A DNA stretch of 64,000 nt, from positions 248,001 through 312,000 of the forward strand of contig JAHPZE010000001.1 in assembly GCA_019058365.1 (NCBI GenBank), read 5' to 3'. A program made the position numbers and the translations under genes. Position 1 is the stretch's first letter, and the number at the start of each line of letters is the position of its first letter. The notes below the pieces were generated by a model. It had not been told where the DNA came from and did no database searches. It was given only the letters and a program-made list of their open reading frames with translations. This stretch comes from Promethearchaeota archaeon. Lineage in GTDB: Archaea; Asgardarchaeota; Lokiarchaeia; Sigyniarchaeales; SOKP01. Shown here one piece after another: positions 44,529 to 53,517 of the stretch.

Positions 44529-45797
44529 TTAAATTTCTTCATTTACGTTATTGCTATTGCCATTAATGTCTTTATCATAATCCACGTGTCGAAGCCCTGT
44601 GAACATATAAGCGAAGATTGATGTAAGTATCCCTAATATTGCACAATAAAAATATAACCATGATACACCAAAAATCTCACTTAAAGGCCCAGAGATAATC
44701 GCTCCTATAGGTGAAGCAACCATGACAAGTGTATTCAGAATAGAAAAAACTCTACCCATTTTATCTTTAGGGATTGTTTTTTGCACAACCGTTAGTACTA
44801 TTGTATTTACAACTGGTAAAAATAAACCAAGTATAAATGCTCCTGAACCCATCACTGGAAAAGCTCCAATAGGAGCAATAGCATACATTAAATATCCTAT
44901 ATTTATAGTAATTATTCCAATAAACATAGTTCTAATTGAATTATTCCACTTCTTTTTAAATGAAGGGATTAGGGCACCCACAATCATACCACCCTGCAAA
45001 ATCATTTCCAATAAAGCTAGTATAAAATTATTTCCACTGTGGACTACTTTTATAAAATAAGGCATAAGTACCGTAAAGGGTTGAATTAACATATTTAATA
45101 ACATTGCAATAAATATAATTGTCATTAACCCTGGGAAATTTCGAATTACTGCAAAACCTTCCCTCATATCCTTTATAAATGAATTCTTTTTACTTTGTTC
45201 TAGATTAATACAAACACTAGGAATTTTAATTAGCAACAATGGAATCAAAGCAATGAAGTAGGTAATTACATCAGCCCATAATACAATTTGTATCGGAAAA
45301 AATAATAATAAAGTTGCCCCGATTGCTGGTCCTATCAATTGAATAAGCCCCGTAAAAAAATAGTTAATACCATTTATTCTTCCCAATTTATCCTTAGGAA
45401 CCATTGAAGGCATTATTGCCCCTACCGTTGGAGAATGAAATGACTGAAATACACTCCTAATACCTATAAATATAAACACAATCCATACTTCAGCAGCTTT
45501 GAATATAAAAATTAAAGTCAAAATGAATGTAAAAAATGCCTGTAAAGAATCTGCAATTATAATTATTGTTTTTCGATTATGCCGATCTGATATTACGCCT
45601 GCAAAAGGGGTTATAATTAACATTGGAATCAAGAAAATAAAATTCCCTAAAGCCAACATTGATGCGCTTCCAGTTACGTCTGTAATCCATATGAATATTA
45701 CAAAAAAGACCACTAATGACCCTAACAATGAAAATAACTGCCCTGACCAAAAAAAGATATAACTCCTAAATGTATACTCATTTGCTAATTCTGCCAT
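44529..45797 (-). CDS. MFS transporter, DHA3/EntS-like (third tandem paralogue)
   Basis: 422 residues, 12 predicted helices, MFS loop VISDRHNRKTIIIIADSLQAF. Starts TFRSYIFFWSGQLFSLLGSLVVFFV. It is the first to be transcribed in the triple. The C-terminal tail is short and Asn-rich. The preceding gene (45873) is an M29 aminopeptidase on the same strand, 75 bases upstream, so export of small peptides or amino acids would be one possible link, but this is only context. Confidence 0.9.
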   Translation of the reverse strand: MAELANEYTFRSYIFFWSGQLFSLLGSLVVFFVIFIWITDVTGSASMLALGNFIFLIPMLIITPFAGVISDRHNRKTIIIIADSLQAFFTFILTLIFIFKAAEVWIVFIFIGIRSVFQSFHSPTVGAIMPSMVPKDKLGRINGINYFFTGLIQLIGPAIGATLLLFFPIQIVLWADVITYFIALIPLLLIKIPSVCINLEQSKKNSFIKDMREGFAVIRNFPGLMTIIFIAMLLNMLIQPFTVLMPYFIKVVHSGNNFILALLEMILQGGMIVGALIPSFKKKWNNSIRTMFIGIITINIGYLMYAIAPIGAFPVMGSGAFILGLFLPVVNTIVLTVVQKTIPKDKMGRVFSILNTLVMVASPIGAIISGPLSEIFGVSWLYFYCAILGILTSIFAYMFTGLRHVDYDKDINGNSNNVNEEI

Positions 45798-45872
45798 AAA
45801 TATTCCCTAATTCCCTAATTATTTTAGAAAAAATTCCACTTTTTTAATTTTCAGATTTTAAATTTTCAGATT

Positions 45873-46982
45873 TTAAATTTTCCATTTTCCGTCTTCATAA
45901 ATTATTTTATCATCAGCTAAAATTTTAGAGCCTGGGACAGTCATATCCTTTAGTATATCCCAATGTATCCCGCTTTTATTTTTTGAGCCAGCCTCTTCAA
46001 TTCCAGAACCAAGTGCGCAATGAATCGTACCCCCCATTTTTTCATCGAAAAGCATATTTTTTGTAAATCGAGTAATACCATAATTCGTCCCTATTGCAAA
46101 TTCACCTATTATATTAGCATTTTCTATTTTTAATATTTCTTTTAAAAATTCTCCTCCCTTTTCTGCTGAGGATTTTATTACCTTACCCTCTTTAAATTCC
46201 AAATATATATTTTGGATTTCTTTTCCTTGAAATATACCCGGATATGTAAATCTAATGTGACCATTAACAGAATCTTCTACTGGTGCGGTTAATACTTCAC
46301 CATCGGGCAGATTTAGATGGCCACATTCATTTATCCATAATCTTCCTTTAACTGACATTCTTAGATCAGTGTCCTCTCCAATTACTTGGATTTTTTCGGT
46401 ATCTTTTAAGTGTTTACAGATCTTATCCTGTCTTTTATCCATCTCTAACCATTCTTTAACCGGATCTTCCTTATCTAAAAATAAGGCCTTCTCTATGAAA
46501 TCAAAATAAGAAGAGAGATCCACATTTGCTTCTTGAGCAAATGCATTGCATGGAAATGGCAATGCTAAATATTTTAGGTCTTTAGTACCTATTCTCTTCA
46601 TTAAAATACCCCAAAGTTCCCTATTTGCTGGTGATCCTTGAACTTTTCCTAGTAATTTTGGATCAACCATACTCATTTTTCGAGTATTATAATCTCCAGA
46701 TATTTCTATATGAGAATCAAATTCTTGAACTATTGATTTAAATATAGGATCTACATAAACTAATTGTTCTTCAGAAGCATATTTTAATTTTAGTTCTTGA
46801 ATTCCTTCAATTCTCACATCAAGAAAAGGATAGCCTCCAGCTTTAATGATTTCGATATATAAAGCCTGGAAAAGCTCTTTTGCTAATGTATATCCATTAA
46901 TAGAGACTCTTTCTCCCTTCTTTATGTTAACAGAATAATTTACTGCTAATTTGGCTAACTTTTCATAAAATGGATTAATCAT
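45873..46982 (-). CDS. M29-family metallo-aminopeptidase (AmpS-like), paralogue 1
   Basis: 369 residues. The C-terminal M29 domain has the conserved blocks GEFAIGTNYGI (first Glu), MLFDEKMGGTIHCALG (second Glu, His) and SGIHWDILKDM (His and Asp ligands), as in thermophilic aminopeptidases AmpS and PepS. Cytoplasmic, no signal peptide. Such enzymes remove N-terminal residues from peptides using two metal ions. It is 94 bases downstream of its paralogue 47077-48186. Confidence 0.9.
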   Translation of the reverse strand: MINPFYEKLAKLAVNYSVNIKKGERVSINGYTLAKELFQALYIEIIKAGGYPFLDVRIEGIQELKLKYASEEQLVYVDPIFKSIVQEFDSHIEISGDYNTRKMSMVDPKLLGKVQGSPANRELWGILMKRIGTKDLKYLALPFPCNAFAQEANVDLSSYFDFIEKALFLDKEDPVKEWLEMDKRQDKICKHLKDTEKIQVIGEDTDLRMSVKGRLWINECGHLNLPDGEVLTAPVEDSVNGHIRFTYPGIFQGKEIQNIYLEFKEGKVIKSSAEKGGEFLKEILKIENANIIGEFAIGTNYGITRFTKNMLFDEKMGGTIHCALGSGIEEAGSKNKSGIHWDILKDMTVPGSKILADDKIIYEDGKWKI

Positions 46983-47076
46983 TTTGTGTTTTAACCTCTT
47001 ATTATAATATTTTTTTTAATTAATTTATTCAATTTTGACATGAACTATTTTTTATCTGTTCTTTTTATTATTTAAC

Positions 47077-48186
47077 TTATATTTTCCATTTTCCTTCTTC
47101 ATATATTATATTATCATCTGCTACTATTTTTGATCCTGGCAATTTCATGTCTTTCAGTATATCCCAATGAACTGAAGAGATATTTTTAGAGCCAGCTTCC
47201 TCAAAACCAAGCCCTAATGCACAATGTAATGTGCCACCGAGCTTTTCATCAAACAACATATTTTTTGTGAATTTAGTAATCCCATAATTTGTCCCAATCG
47301 CGAATTCTCCAATTCTGTTGGCGTTCTCCACTTTCAATAGATCTTGAAGAATATCTTCACCCTTTGCTGCAGTTGCTTTAATTACTTCTCCATCTTTAAA
47401 CTCTAAATAGATATTTTCGACTTCTTTCCCCATATATATCCCTGGATATGTAAATCGAATATAACCATTAACAGAATCTTCAATAGGACTAGTATAAACT
47501 TCACCATCAGGTAAATTTGTTTGACCACAACAATTTATCCATTTTCGACCTTCAACTGATAGCAATAAATCTGTATCTTCTCCAATAACCTGAATTTGCT
47601 TAATTTTATTTAAGTTTTCTATAATTAAGTCTTGTTTTTTCTTCATTTTCCGCCATTCTTCAATTGGATTTTCACGATCTAAGAATAAACTCTTAACTAC
47701 AAAAGCGGAATATGACAATAAATCCATATTTGCTTCTTGAGCATGAGCATTGCAAGGATAAGGAATTACAATCCATTTTAATTCACCCGTTGAAGTTCTC
47801 TGCTTCATTATCTTCCTTAACTCAGCCCTTTTAGGAACACCCATATAGGTTGATAATTTCTTAGAATCAACGTTACTATATTTACGAGTATTATAATCAG
47901 CGTGTATTTCAATTAAACGATCAAATTCAGTAAATATTAACTCTTCAGTTTTATCAACATATACTAACTGTTCTTCTGAAGCATATTGAAAAAAAGTCTC
48001 TCTTATCCCTTCCAAACTTGGAACAATAAGAGGGTAAGCACCAGCTTTAATTATTTCCATATTTAAAGCTTGAAATAATTCTTTCGCAATTGTAGGCCCC
48101 GTTATATAAACCGTATGCCCTTTCTCTATCTCAAGCGAATATTCAACTACAATTTTTGCTAACTTTTCGTAAATAGGATTAATCAT
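47077..48186 (-). CDS. M29-family metallo-aminopeptidase (AmpS-like), paralogue 2
   Basis: 369 residues, the same length as the downstream paralogue and about two thirds identical by eye. The same metal-ligand blocks are present (GEFAIGTNYGI; MLFDEKLGGTLHCALG; SSVHWDILKDM). The N-terminal half is more diverged, with changes in the stretch KMHKRIMKQ-like positions that line the substrate groove. Two nearly identical enzymes may form mixed dimers or differ in specificity. Starts with ATG after an AGGAGGGAG site. Confidence 0.9.
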   Translation of the reverse strand: MINPIYEKLAKIVVEYSLEIEKGHTVYITGPTIAKELFQALNMEIIKAGAYPLIVPSLEGIRETFFQYASEEQLVYVDKTEELIFTEFDRLIEIHADYNTRKYSNVDSKKLSTYMGVPKRAELRKIMKQRTSTGELKWIVIPYPCNAHAQEANMDLLSYSAFVVKSLFLDRENPIEEWRKMKKKQDLIIENLNKIKQIQVIGEDTDLLLSVEGRKWINCCGQTNLPDGEVYTSPIEDSVNGYIRFTYPGIYMGKEVENIYLEFKDGEVIKATAAKGEDILQDLLKVENANRIGEFAIGTNYGITKFTKNMLFDEKLGGTLHCALGLGFEEAGSKNISSVHWDILKDMKLPGSKIVADDNIIYEEGKWKI

Positions 48187-48206
48187 TTTGATTTCTCCCT
48201 CCTTAT

Positions 48207-49130
48207 TTATATTTTATCAATTAATTCATTTAGTTTTGAAATAACTTCTTCTGATGTACTCGTGAATTTGAACACACCTTCCTCTAAAGTACCCTCAATA
48301 CCATCGGCAGCTATCTCATATACCATATTTTCAGCATCCTCATTTGACTTACCTAATGCTTGAGCTAATTTATCAATAGGTATACTATTATATAGTTTGA
48401 TTAGTCCACTTACCCTCTTTTTAATCCGTTCTTTTTTAGTTTCCGTATCAATTGTCAATTTAATTTCATGTTTCCCTTTCTTCTTTTTGCCAAATTTCTG
48501 TTCAAATTTTTCACCTATTTCCTCTATACCTGAATCTTTTACCACTTGTTCGATATCTTCTCCCATTAATTCCAAATTACGACCTAGTCGTTCTAATTTT
48601 GCTATGTCCCCTATATTATTCTTTACAAATTTCATGGACTTTCGAACCAACTCTGATACTGAAGCACCTAATCCTTCAGCCCAATCTCTCCATTCCTCAC
48701 TCATATCAGGATCAACAGAAATATTTATTCTGGCTGCTTTCTTTTTTGCTTTTTCTACTTTTTTTTGAACTTTTTCAGTAAATTTCGCTTCATGTTTTTT
48801 AATTTTCTCTTTTAATAACTTAAGCTTCTCTTTTGCATGATTAATTTGCTCCCTTGCATCATCTCCATAATATTCTAATTCTCCCTTTATATCACCAACT
48901 TCATCAAGTAAGGATTCTCGTTCTTCCATAAGATCTTCCAGTTCATCTCTCAAATCATCCTTTATATCATCTGCCTGATCTCTTAAATCGTCAATTACGT
49001 CCTTTAATTCATCATGTAAATCGTCTAACTCGAACATAAGCTCATCGCGAATATCATTTAACTCCCATCTGACCCTACTTCTCTCTTCTTCTCTTTCTTC
49101 GTTTGCATTCCATTTTTCATTATTCGGCAT
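48207..49130 (-). CDS. Coiled-coil protein with C-terminal winged-helix (PCI-like) domain
   Basis: 307 residues. About 12-145 form a highly charged coiled coil with regular heptads (DELMFELDDLHDELKDVIDDL). A middle part (about 140-175) has SVDPDMSEEWRDWAEGLGAS followed by a helix. The C-terminus (about 235-307) reads LIKLYNSIPIDKLAQALGKS, then a helix and a beta pair GVFKFTST, which resembles the winged helix at the end of PCI domains. It has no membrane segment. It is 42 bases downstream of the bactofilin-like gene and likely co-expressed. Confidence 0.65.
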   Translation of the reverse strand: MPNNEKWNANEEREEERSRVRWELNDIRDELMFELDDLHDELKDVIDDLRDQADDIKDDLRDELEDLMEERESLLDEVGDIKGELEYYGDDAREQINHAKEKLKLLKEKIKKHEAKFTEKVQKKVEKAKKKAARINISVDPDMSEEWRDWAEGLGASVSELVRKSMKFVKNNIGDIAKLERLGRNLELMGEDIEQVVKDSGIEEIGEKFEQKFGKKKKGKHEIKLTIDTETKKERIKKRVSGLIKLYNSIPIDKLAQALGKSNEDAENMVYEIAADGIEGTLEEGVFKFTSTSEEVISKLNELIDKI

Positions 49131-49171
49131 TTTGATTCCTCCTTTTTTTATGGTATAAGTTTTATTTACAT

Positions 49172-49852
49172 CTAAAAGTGCAAATCCTCTTCTTTAATTT
49201 GAATCGGCTTATTCGCTAAAATAGTTTTATCTTGAACATCAATACGATTAACATAGTATACTGTCCCCAAAACCTCTGTATTTCTACCTATTATCACATC
49301 TCGACCTTTAACGTCCCCATCAACAAGAAGTTTCATAAGTTCAATATTATTTCTTGCTAATATGGTGCCAACCACTTTATTAGGATGTTTATATATATTG
49401 ATACCAAACCCTCGACGACCAATAATCACATCAGTTCCACTAACATTTCCATAAATTGTACTTGATCCTGAAATAATTACACTTTCTAATGTTAAAAGCT
49501 CACCCTGAACTCTTGCTGAGCCTGAACTTTTAAACCCATCAATAGCTTCAACCTTCATACCTGCTCTAAATGAACCTGAACTATGAAGTTTTCCCTTAAT
49601 TAACACTTCCCCGTCAACTGACATTGAACCAGATGATCTGAGATTACCATCTCCATAAAGGTTTCCTATAAGTCTAAATGACCCAGAATTTACGATATCA
49701 CCATAAACTGTCAAATTCCCTGTGCCTCTTGTAGAACCAGATGAATGAAACCCATTACATTCAAAATTTCCCTTTATTTTAGCGGAACCTGAAATCTGTA
49801 TCTCATCATTTATTTTTCCCTCGGAAAGTGTTCCTGATCCAGAAATTTTCAT
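49172..49852 (-). CDS. Bactofilin-like polymer-forming protein
   Basis: 226 residues built almost entirely of short Gly/Ser-punctuated beta rungs, many with the SSGS or SGS motif (for example FHSSGSTRGTGNLTVYGDI, LHSSGSFRAGMKVEAIDGF). This matches the right-handed beta-helix of bactofilins (DUF583), which polymerise into filaments without nucleotide. A GGAGGTA site precedes the ATG. Next to a coiled-coil protein with which it could form a cytoskeletal or scaffolding unit. In bacteria the family shapes cells and anchors proteins; archaeal function is open. Confidence 0.8.
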   Translation of the reverse strand: MKISGSGTLSEGKINDEIQISGSAKIKGNFECNGFHSSGSTRGTGNLTVYGDIVNSGSFRLIGNLYGDGNLRSSGSMSVDGEVLIKGKLHSSGSFRAGMKVEAIDGFKSSGSARVQGELLTLESVIISGSSTIYGNVSGTDVIIGRRGFGINIYKHPNKVVGTILARNNIELMKLLVDGDVKGRDVIIGRNTEVLGTVYYVNRIDVQDKTILANKPIQIKEEDLHF

Positions 49853-49874
49853 ATTATTTTTACCTCCTTTTTAT

Positions 49875-49973
49875 TTAAAATAATATTCTAAAAGACCATG
49901 ATTTAGTTTTTATTTTAGTTTTTATTGCTTTAATATTTACATATCCTTTTTCTTTACTTTCTGTTTTATTCAT
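49875..49973 (-). CDS. Possible 32-residue leader or small protein before the bactofilin-like gene
   Basis: ATG to TAA, 32 codons (begins MNKTESKEKGYVNIKAIKTK, ends SWSFRILF), preceded by a strong GGAGGT site 8 bases upstream of the ATG. It lies 22 bases upstream of the bactofilin-like gene, in the same orientation. The product is basic, with no membrane segment. The clear ribosome site argues for translation, either as a small protein or as an upstream frame affecting the downstream gene. Low confidence because of length. Confidence 0.35.
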   Translation of the reverse strand: MNKTESKEKGYVNIKAIKTKIKTKSWSFRILF

Positions 49974-50585
49974 TTTTCTAACCTCCAATTCTTTTTTCTT
50001 TTCCAAATCTTAAGTTTATAAAAATCTAATTTTTTTGATTATTATGATAAAAAAATAAAAAAAATTGTATTTAGAAATACATTTTGCCAATATCCGCTCT
50101 TTTCGCGTCAAAATGGACCTTAACGTTCTTATAAGATTCATAACTATTTTCCATTTTTTTTTCCACCATTTTTTTTTTTTTTTAATTTTTTTTGAGTGTG
50201 TATAATTTTTTATTCTCTGATCTTAAAGTGTGTATTATTATATTTAAATGTTGTGGATCACAAGTGTGTTTTGCAGATCGTGAAACCGCAAATATTGTGA
50301 GGAAAAGTGCTCTAACTATTTTTTGCTGGACTTCTTGAGATTGTGTATGCAAAAAATCAATACACACTTTTAAAAAAAATTGAAAATTTTTATTTCTTTT
50401 GTATAGCAAATTTAATTGAGTTATCGAAGAACCAGAGGAAAATATAAAATGTAATTATCCATTTAAGCTTTAAGCTTCAAAAGACCCTTTCATTATTTAA
50501 ATCAGTAAAAAAGTAATAGATTTAATGAATGAATTTATATAATATAATCAAATTCATTATAATTTAGAGGAATTTTATTGTTCTC
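49974..50585. other. Gene-poor stretch with repeated AGTGTGTA motifs
   Basis: About 610 bases with no convincing gene. A T-run of about 15 bases sits near 50169-50183. From 50195 to 50368 the motif AGTGTGTAT or close variants occurs at 50195, 50227 and 50263 (last one AGTGTGTT), as TTGTGTAT at 50341, and inverted as ATACACACT at 50360-50368. The stretch also holds a 75-codon minus-strand frame (50182-50409) with no recognised motif; the repeats account for part of its sequence. Base composition near 50240-50350 is richer in G/C than its surroundings, so an RNA or regulatory region is possible. Confidence 0.45.
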
Positions 50586-51956
50586 ATGAAAAAAATATCT
50601 AAAGAAGATCTTTTAAGAAAATCCAGAATTCCTGGGATTAATGCAATCAAAATGCATAAGTTCTATAAAGGTAAAATACAGATACTTCCTCGTTGTCAAA
50701 TTCGAGACTATAGTGACTTTGCAATTTGGTATTCTCCAGGTGTATCTGCACCATCTAATGAAATTTTTAATGATGTGCAGAAAGTATATGATTATACTAA
50801 TAAATGGAACTCTATAGCGATTGTAAGTGATGGAACAAGAGTCTTAGGCCTTGGAGATATTGGTCCTGAAGCAGCTTTACCCGTAATGGAGGGTAAATCT
50901 ATGTTGTTCAAATATTTAGGTGGAGTTGATGCCATTCCTTTATGCATTAGTAAAGATCAATGTTGTGAGGCTAAACAAATTATCGAATTTGTTAAAATGA
51001 TTCAACCCACATTTGGAGGTATCAATTTAGAAGATATTGAGAAACCTAAATGTTTCTCTGTTTTAGATGGATTACGTACGGATCCAGAAGTGAAAATACC
51101 TGTATGGCATGATGATCAGCAAGGAACAGCTTGTGTAGTACTAGCAGGATTGATAAATTCATTACGAATTGTAGGAAAGAAAAAAGATGATGTGAAAATT
51201 GTCTTCAATGGAGTTGGTGCAGCAAATTTTGGAATATATCGATTATTAAAAGCAGATGGGTTTAATCTAAAAAAATTCTTGTTTGTTGATTCAAGAGGAA
51301 TTTTATATCAAGGAAGGTCCGATTTAGAAGATTCTAAAGATTATAAGTATGAATTAGTTGGTTTCAGTAATCCAGAACAATTGCAAGGAGATTGTGGTTC
51401 AGCAATGGAAGGAGCGGATATTCTTATATCTTCTAGTATTCCAGGTCCTAATGTTATTAAGAAGGAATGGATTTCGAAAATGGCTGATGACGCTATAATC
51501 TTCGTATTGGCTAACCCAATTCCTGAAATATTTCCGTGGGATGCATTAGAGGCTGGTGCTCGAATTGTAGGAACAGGACGATCAGATTTTCCAAATCAAG
51601 TAAATAATTCTCTGTGTTTTCCTGGAGTTTTTAGAGGAACCTTAGATGTATGTGCAAAAACTATTACTGATGAGATGTGTATTGCGGCTTCTTATGCTCT
51701 AGCAAATTTAGTAAATGAGATTAAAGGATGCTTAATAGAGACATGTATTCTTCCAACCATGGAATATGAAGAATTATTCATTAGAGAAGCCGTTGTTACA
51801 GGTTTGAAAGCAATTGAACAAGGAATAGCTCGTTTTAGGCTTTCAGAAGACGAATTATATTCAACAGCAAAGAAAATAATTGAAAATTCTCATTCGGAAT
51901 TAAAAATATTAATGAAAAAAGGATTGATACCAGAGTTCAATGATTATACCAAATAG
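50586..51956 (+). CDS. NAD(P)-dependent malic enzyme
   Basis: 456 residues. Malic-enzyme blocks: [14 protein letters not shown] (near 60-75), [28 protein letters not shown], the metal and active-site region [22 protein letters not shown], the dinucleotide motif [15 protein letters not shown] (GxGxxG-like with Ala changes), then the domain [11 protein letters not shown] and [45 protein letters not shown]. It decarboxylates malate to pyruvate. It lacks the phosphotransacetylase domain of MaeB, so it is the shorter archaeal/bacterial form. Cofactor preference cannot be told. Confidence 0.95.
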   Translation: MKKISKEDLLRKSRIPGINAIKMHKFYKGKIQILPRCQIRDYSDFAIWYSPGVSAPSNEIFNDVQKVYDYTNKWNSIAIVSDGTRVLGLGDIGPEAALPVMEGKSMLFKYLGGVDAIPLCISKDQCCEAKQIIEFVKMIQPTFGGINLEDIEKPKCFSVLDGLRTDPEVKIPVWHDDQQGTACVVLAGLINSLRIVGKKKDDVKIVFNGVGAANFGIYRLLKADGFNLKKFLFVDSRGILYQGRSDLEDSKDYKYELVGFSNPEQLQGDCGSAMEGADILISSSIPGPNVIKKEWISKMADDAIIFVLANPIPEIFPWDALEAGARIVGTGRSDFPNQVNNSLCFPGVFRGTLDVCAKTITDEMCIAASYALANLVNEIKGCLIETCILPTMEYEELFIREAVVTGLKAIEQGIARFRLSEDELYSTAKKIIENSHSELKILMKKGLIPEFNDYTK

Positions 51957-52040
51957 AATTGGATCTTTAGGAAGAAGAAAATTAAAATAGTATGTAAAGA
52001 TTATATTCAATAAAAAGTTTAAAAGGAAATTATACTAAAT

Positions 52041-52259
52041 ATGGTAAACATAAAGAAATGGGAAGATAACGAACATTGGGTTGAAATTGATTTAGATTTA
52101 TGTGTAGGAGCTGAAGAATGTATAAATGTATGCCCTGTAGAAGTATATACACTTGTAGATGGTAAAGTTATAGCTGATAATATTGGTGAATGTACAGATT
52201 GCATGGCGTGTCAAGATGTATGTCCTACAAATGCAATTTTAGATCATTCTGCTTGGTAA
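52041..52259 (+). CDS. Ferredoxin, [4Fe-4S] plus probable [3Fe-4S]
   Basis: 72 residues. The second motif is complete (C51, C54, C57, C61-P). In the first motif only C21, C27 and C31-P are present; the expected second Cys is Ala24 (CVGAEECINVCP). This is the pattern of 7Fe ferredoxins, where the first cluster is [3Fe-4S]. It carries low-potential electrons in the cytoplasm, and would fit as acceptor of HdrA bifurcation or donor to the radical SAM and flavin enzymes of the window. Upstream TATA-like stretch and no operon mates. Confidence 0.92.
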   Translation: MVNIKKWEDNEHWVEIDLDLCVGAEECINVCPVEVYTLVDGKVIADNIGECTDCMACQDVCPTNAILDHSAW

Positions 52260-52475
52260 ATAATAAAAATTAAATTCATTATTTAAAAAGTAGTTAAGAA
52301 TCTGGAAAAGTCCTTTTGCTGTAGCGTTTTTTTAACGTGATAATCTCGAATTAAAATTTCAATATGATTAAAATCTGCTGTAAATTTTAGCTATAATGGT
52401 CTATTATATATTTGATGTAGAGAATAATATTTAATTAAAATAAGGTTTAAATAATTAACAAGCAGTAATTTACCT
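52260..52475. other. Intergenic stretch, nothing recognised
   Basis: About 216 AT-rich bases between ferredoxin and glutaredoxin-like genes. There is a TATA-like TATTATATATTTGATG around 52400-52412 and TTTAATTAAAATAAGG before the next start, but no tRNA-like cloverleaf, no repeat and no frame of interest. Confidence 0.35.
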
Positions 52476-52772
52476 ATGGTAAAATTTAAAATAGTAATTA
52501 AAAGACATTGTTATTTCTGTGACTTATTAATTAAATGGCTATCTGATAAAAAGGTTGATTATCATATTTTAGATTATCAGGATCCCAAAGATTTTAATGA
52601 TCCATTGATGAAAAATCCAACTTTTAACAGTTTATATTGCGACATGAGTGCTTGTGTTGAAAGTCTTCCACTAATTGTAAAGAATAATAAGAAATTTTAT
52701 TATTCAGAAATATGGGATTTAATTAATAACTCTATAATAGAAGAAAAAGCACGAGAGATTTTTGAACTATAA
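52476..52772 (+). CDS. Glutaredoxin-like thioredoxin-fold protein
   Basis: 98 residues. The CxxC motif is CYFC (C12, C15) at the N-terminal end of the first helix (VIKRHCYFCDLLIKWL); a later pair (C56, C61) lies in YCDMSACVESLPLIV, and the cis-Pro region is SLPLIV. This is the glutaredoxin plan with an unusual extra cysteine pair before the cis-Pro. A reductase or metal-handling function is possible. It starts from an ATG without a clear ribosome site. Confidence 0.78.
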   Translation: MVKFKIVIKRHCYFCDLLIKWLSDKKVDYHILDYQDPKDFNDPLMKNPTFNSLYCDMSACVESLPLIVKNNKKFYYSEIWDLINNSIIEEKAREIFEL

Positions 52773-53116
52773 TTTTTTTGTTTATCTTTAATTCCTTAGC
52801 AAAATATTCGAGAAATAAGAGATTAATTATCTGAAATTTTGTCCAAATATCTCCAAAATTTTATTAATATTAAAATAGGCTAGTAATTTTTCATTTTTCT
52901 TCATTCCGTTAAGTCTATTTTTAAATTATAGCGCTTATAAATAAAAACATTATATGGAGAATTATTGATAACTTAGGATTTACATATAATATTAAAAAGA
53001 TAGTTGTAAAAAAATACTTACACTTGATTATTCAAGATCCTCAGATAATCTATCAAGACAAAGAGAAGGATATTTTTTCTAGTATAATTAATATAACATA
53101 AAAAAAAAGTTGTAGT
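52773..53116. other. Intergenic stretch with a lone TATA-like box
   Basis: About 344 AT-rich bases. A good TATA-like tract (GCTTATAAATAAAAAC) is centred near 52940 on the + strand. After it a 45-codon frame without ATG, GTG or TTG start (bases about 52960-53099) is open but has no recognised product. I see no RNA gene. A promoter for a short or non-coding RNA is possible. Confidence 0.35.
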
Positions 53117-53449
53117 TTATCCCGCAGTACTTGCGGGAATTAAAAGAATATCATCTCCATTATTAACATCATAGTCTCTTAATGAACTGTTCTCATCCAT
53201 TGTAACTCCACCAGAGGATAAATGAAAATCATTCGGATCAAGTCCATATAAATTTCCTAATGTATGCTTAATATCATTTACATGATTACTGTCATTTACA
53301 GTTAATTTTTCTTTCTTTTCACCAGGACCAATAGTTGACATAAAATATAGGGTCAATTTTTTTCCTGCAGAAGGGGTTTTACTTGCAGGAGTTTTAGATT
53401 TTACGGGTTCATTTCCACCTAAATCTTCATCAAATTCATCAAAACTCAT
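53117..53449 (-). CDS. Ubiquitin-like beta-grasp protein
   Basis: 110 residues. After a disordered acidic and Pro/Thr/Lys-rich leader (1-29), residues about 30-110 follow the ubiquitin fold: a first hairpin KLTLYFMSTIG ... EKLTVNDSNHV, a helix VNDIKHTLGNLYGLDP, then FHLSSGGVTMDENSSLRDYDV and GDDILLIPAS. The central part matches the ubiquitin segment [20 protein letters not shown] in order of features. The C-terminus is ...STAG, one terminal Gly and no GG pair, so conjugation would need trimming-free single-Gly chemistry or may not occur. Archaeal SAMP, Urm1 and Asgard ubiquitin systems use such proteins. No E1, E2 or Rpn11 gene is in the window. Confidence 0.75.
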   Translation of the reverse strand: MSFDEFDEDLGGNEPVKSKTPASKTPSAGKKLTLYFMSTIGPGEKKEKLTVNDSNHVNDIKHTLGNLYGLDPNDFHLSSGGVTMDENSSLRDYDVNNGDDILLIPASTAG

Positions 53450-53517
53450 TCATATCACATCTATTTTTTTAATGTTTATATTTGTATTTTTATTTAGACT
53501 TAATATAATGGCATTAA

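Noticed and set aside
50182..50409. 75-codon minus-strand frame in the gene-poor stretch
   Set aside because: Part of it is generated by the AGTGTGTA repeats, there is no ribosome site or recognised fold. Kept only as a note in the stretch description.
52960..53099. Open frame of about 45 codons after a good TATA-like box
   Set aside because: No ATG, GTG or TTG start in frame at the right place, and no recognised sequence.
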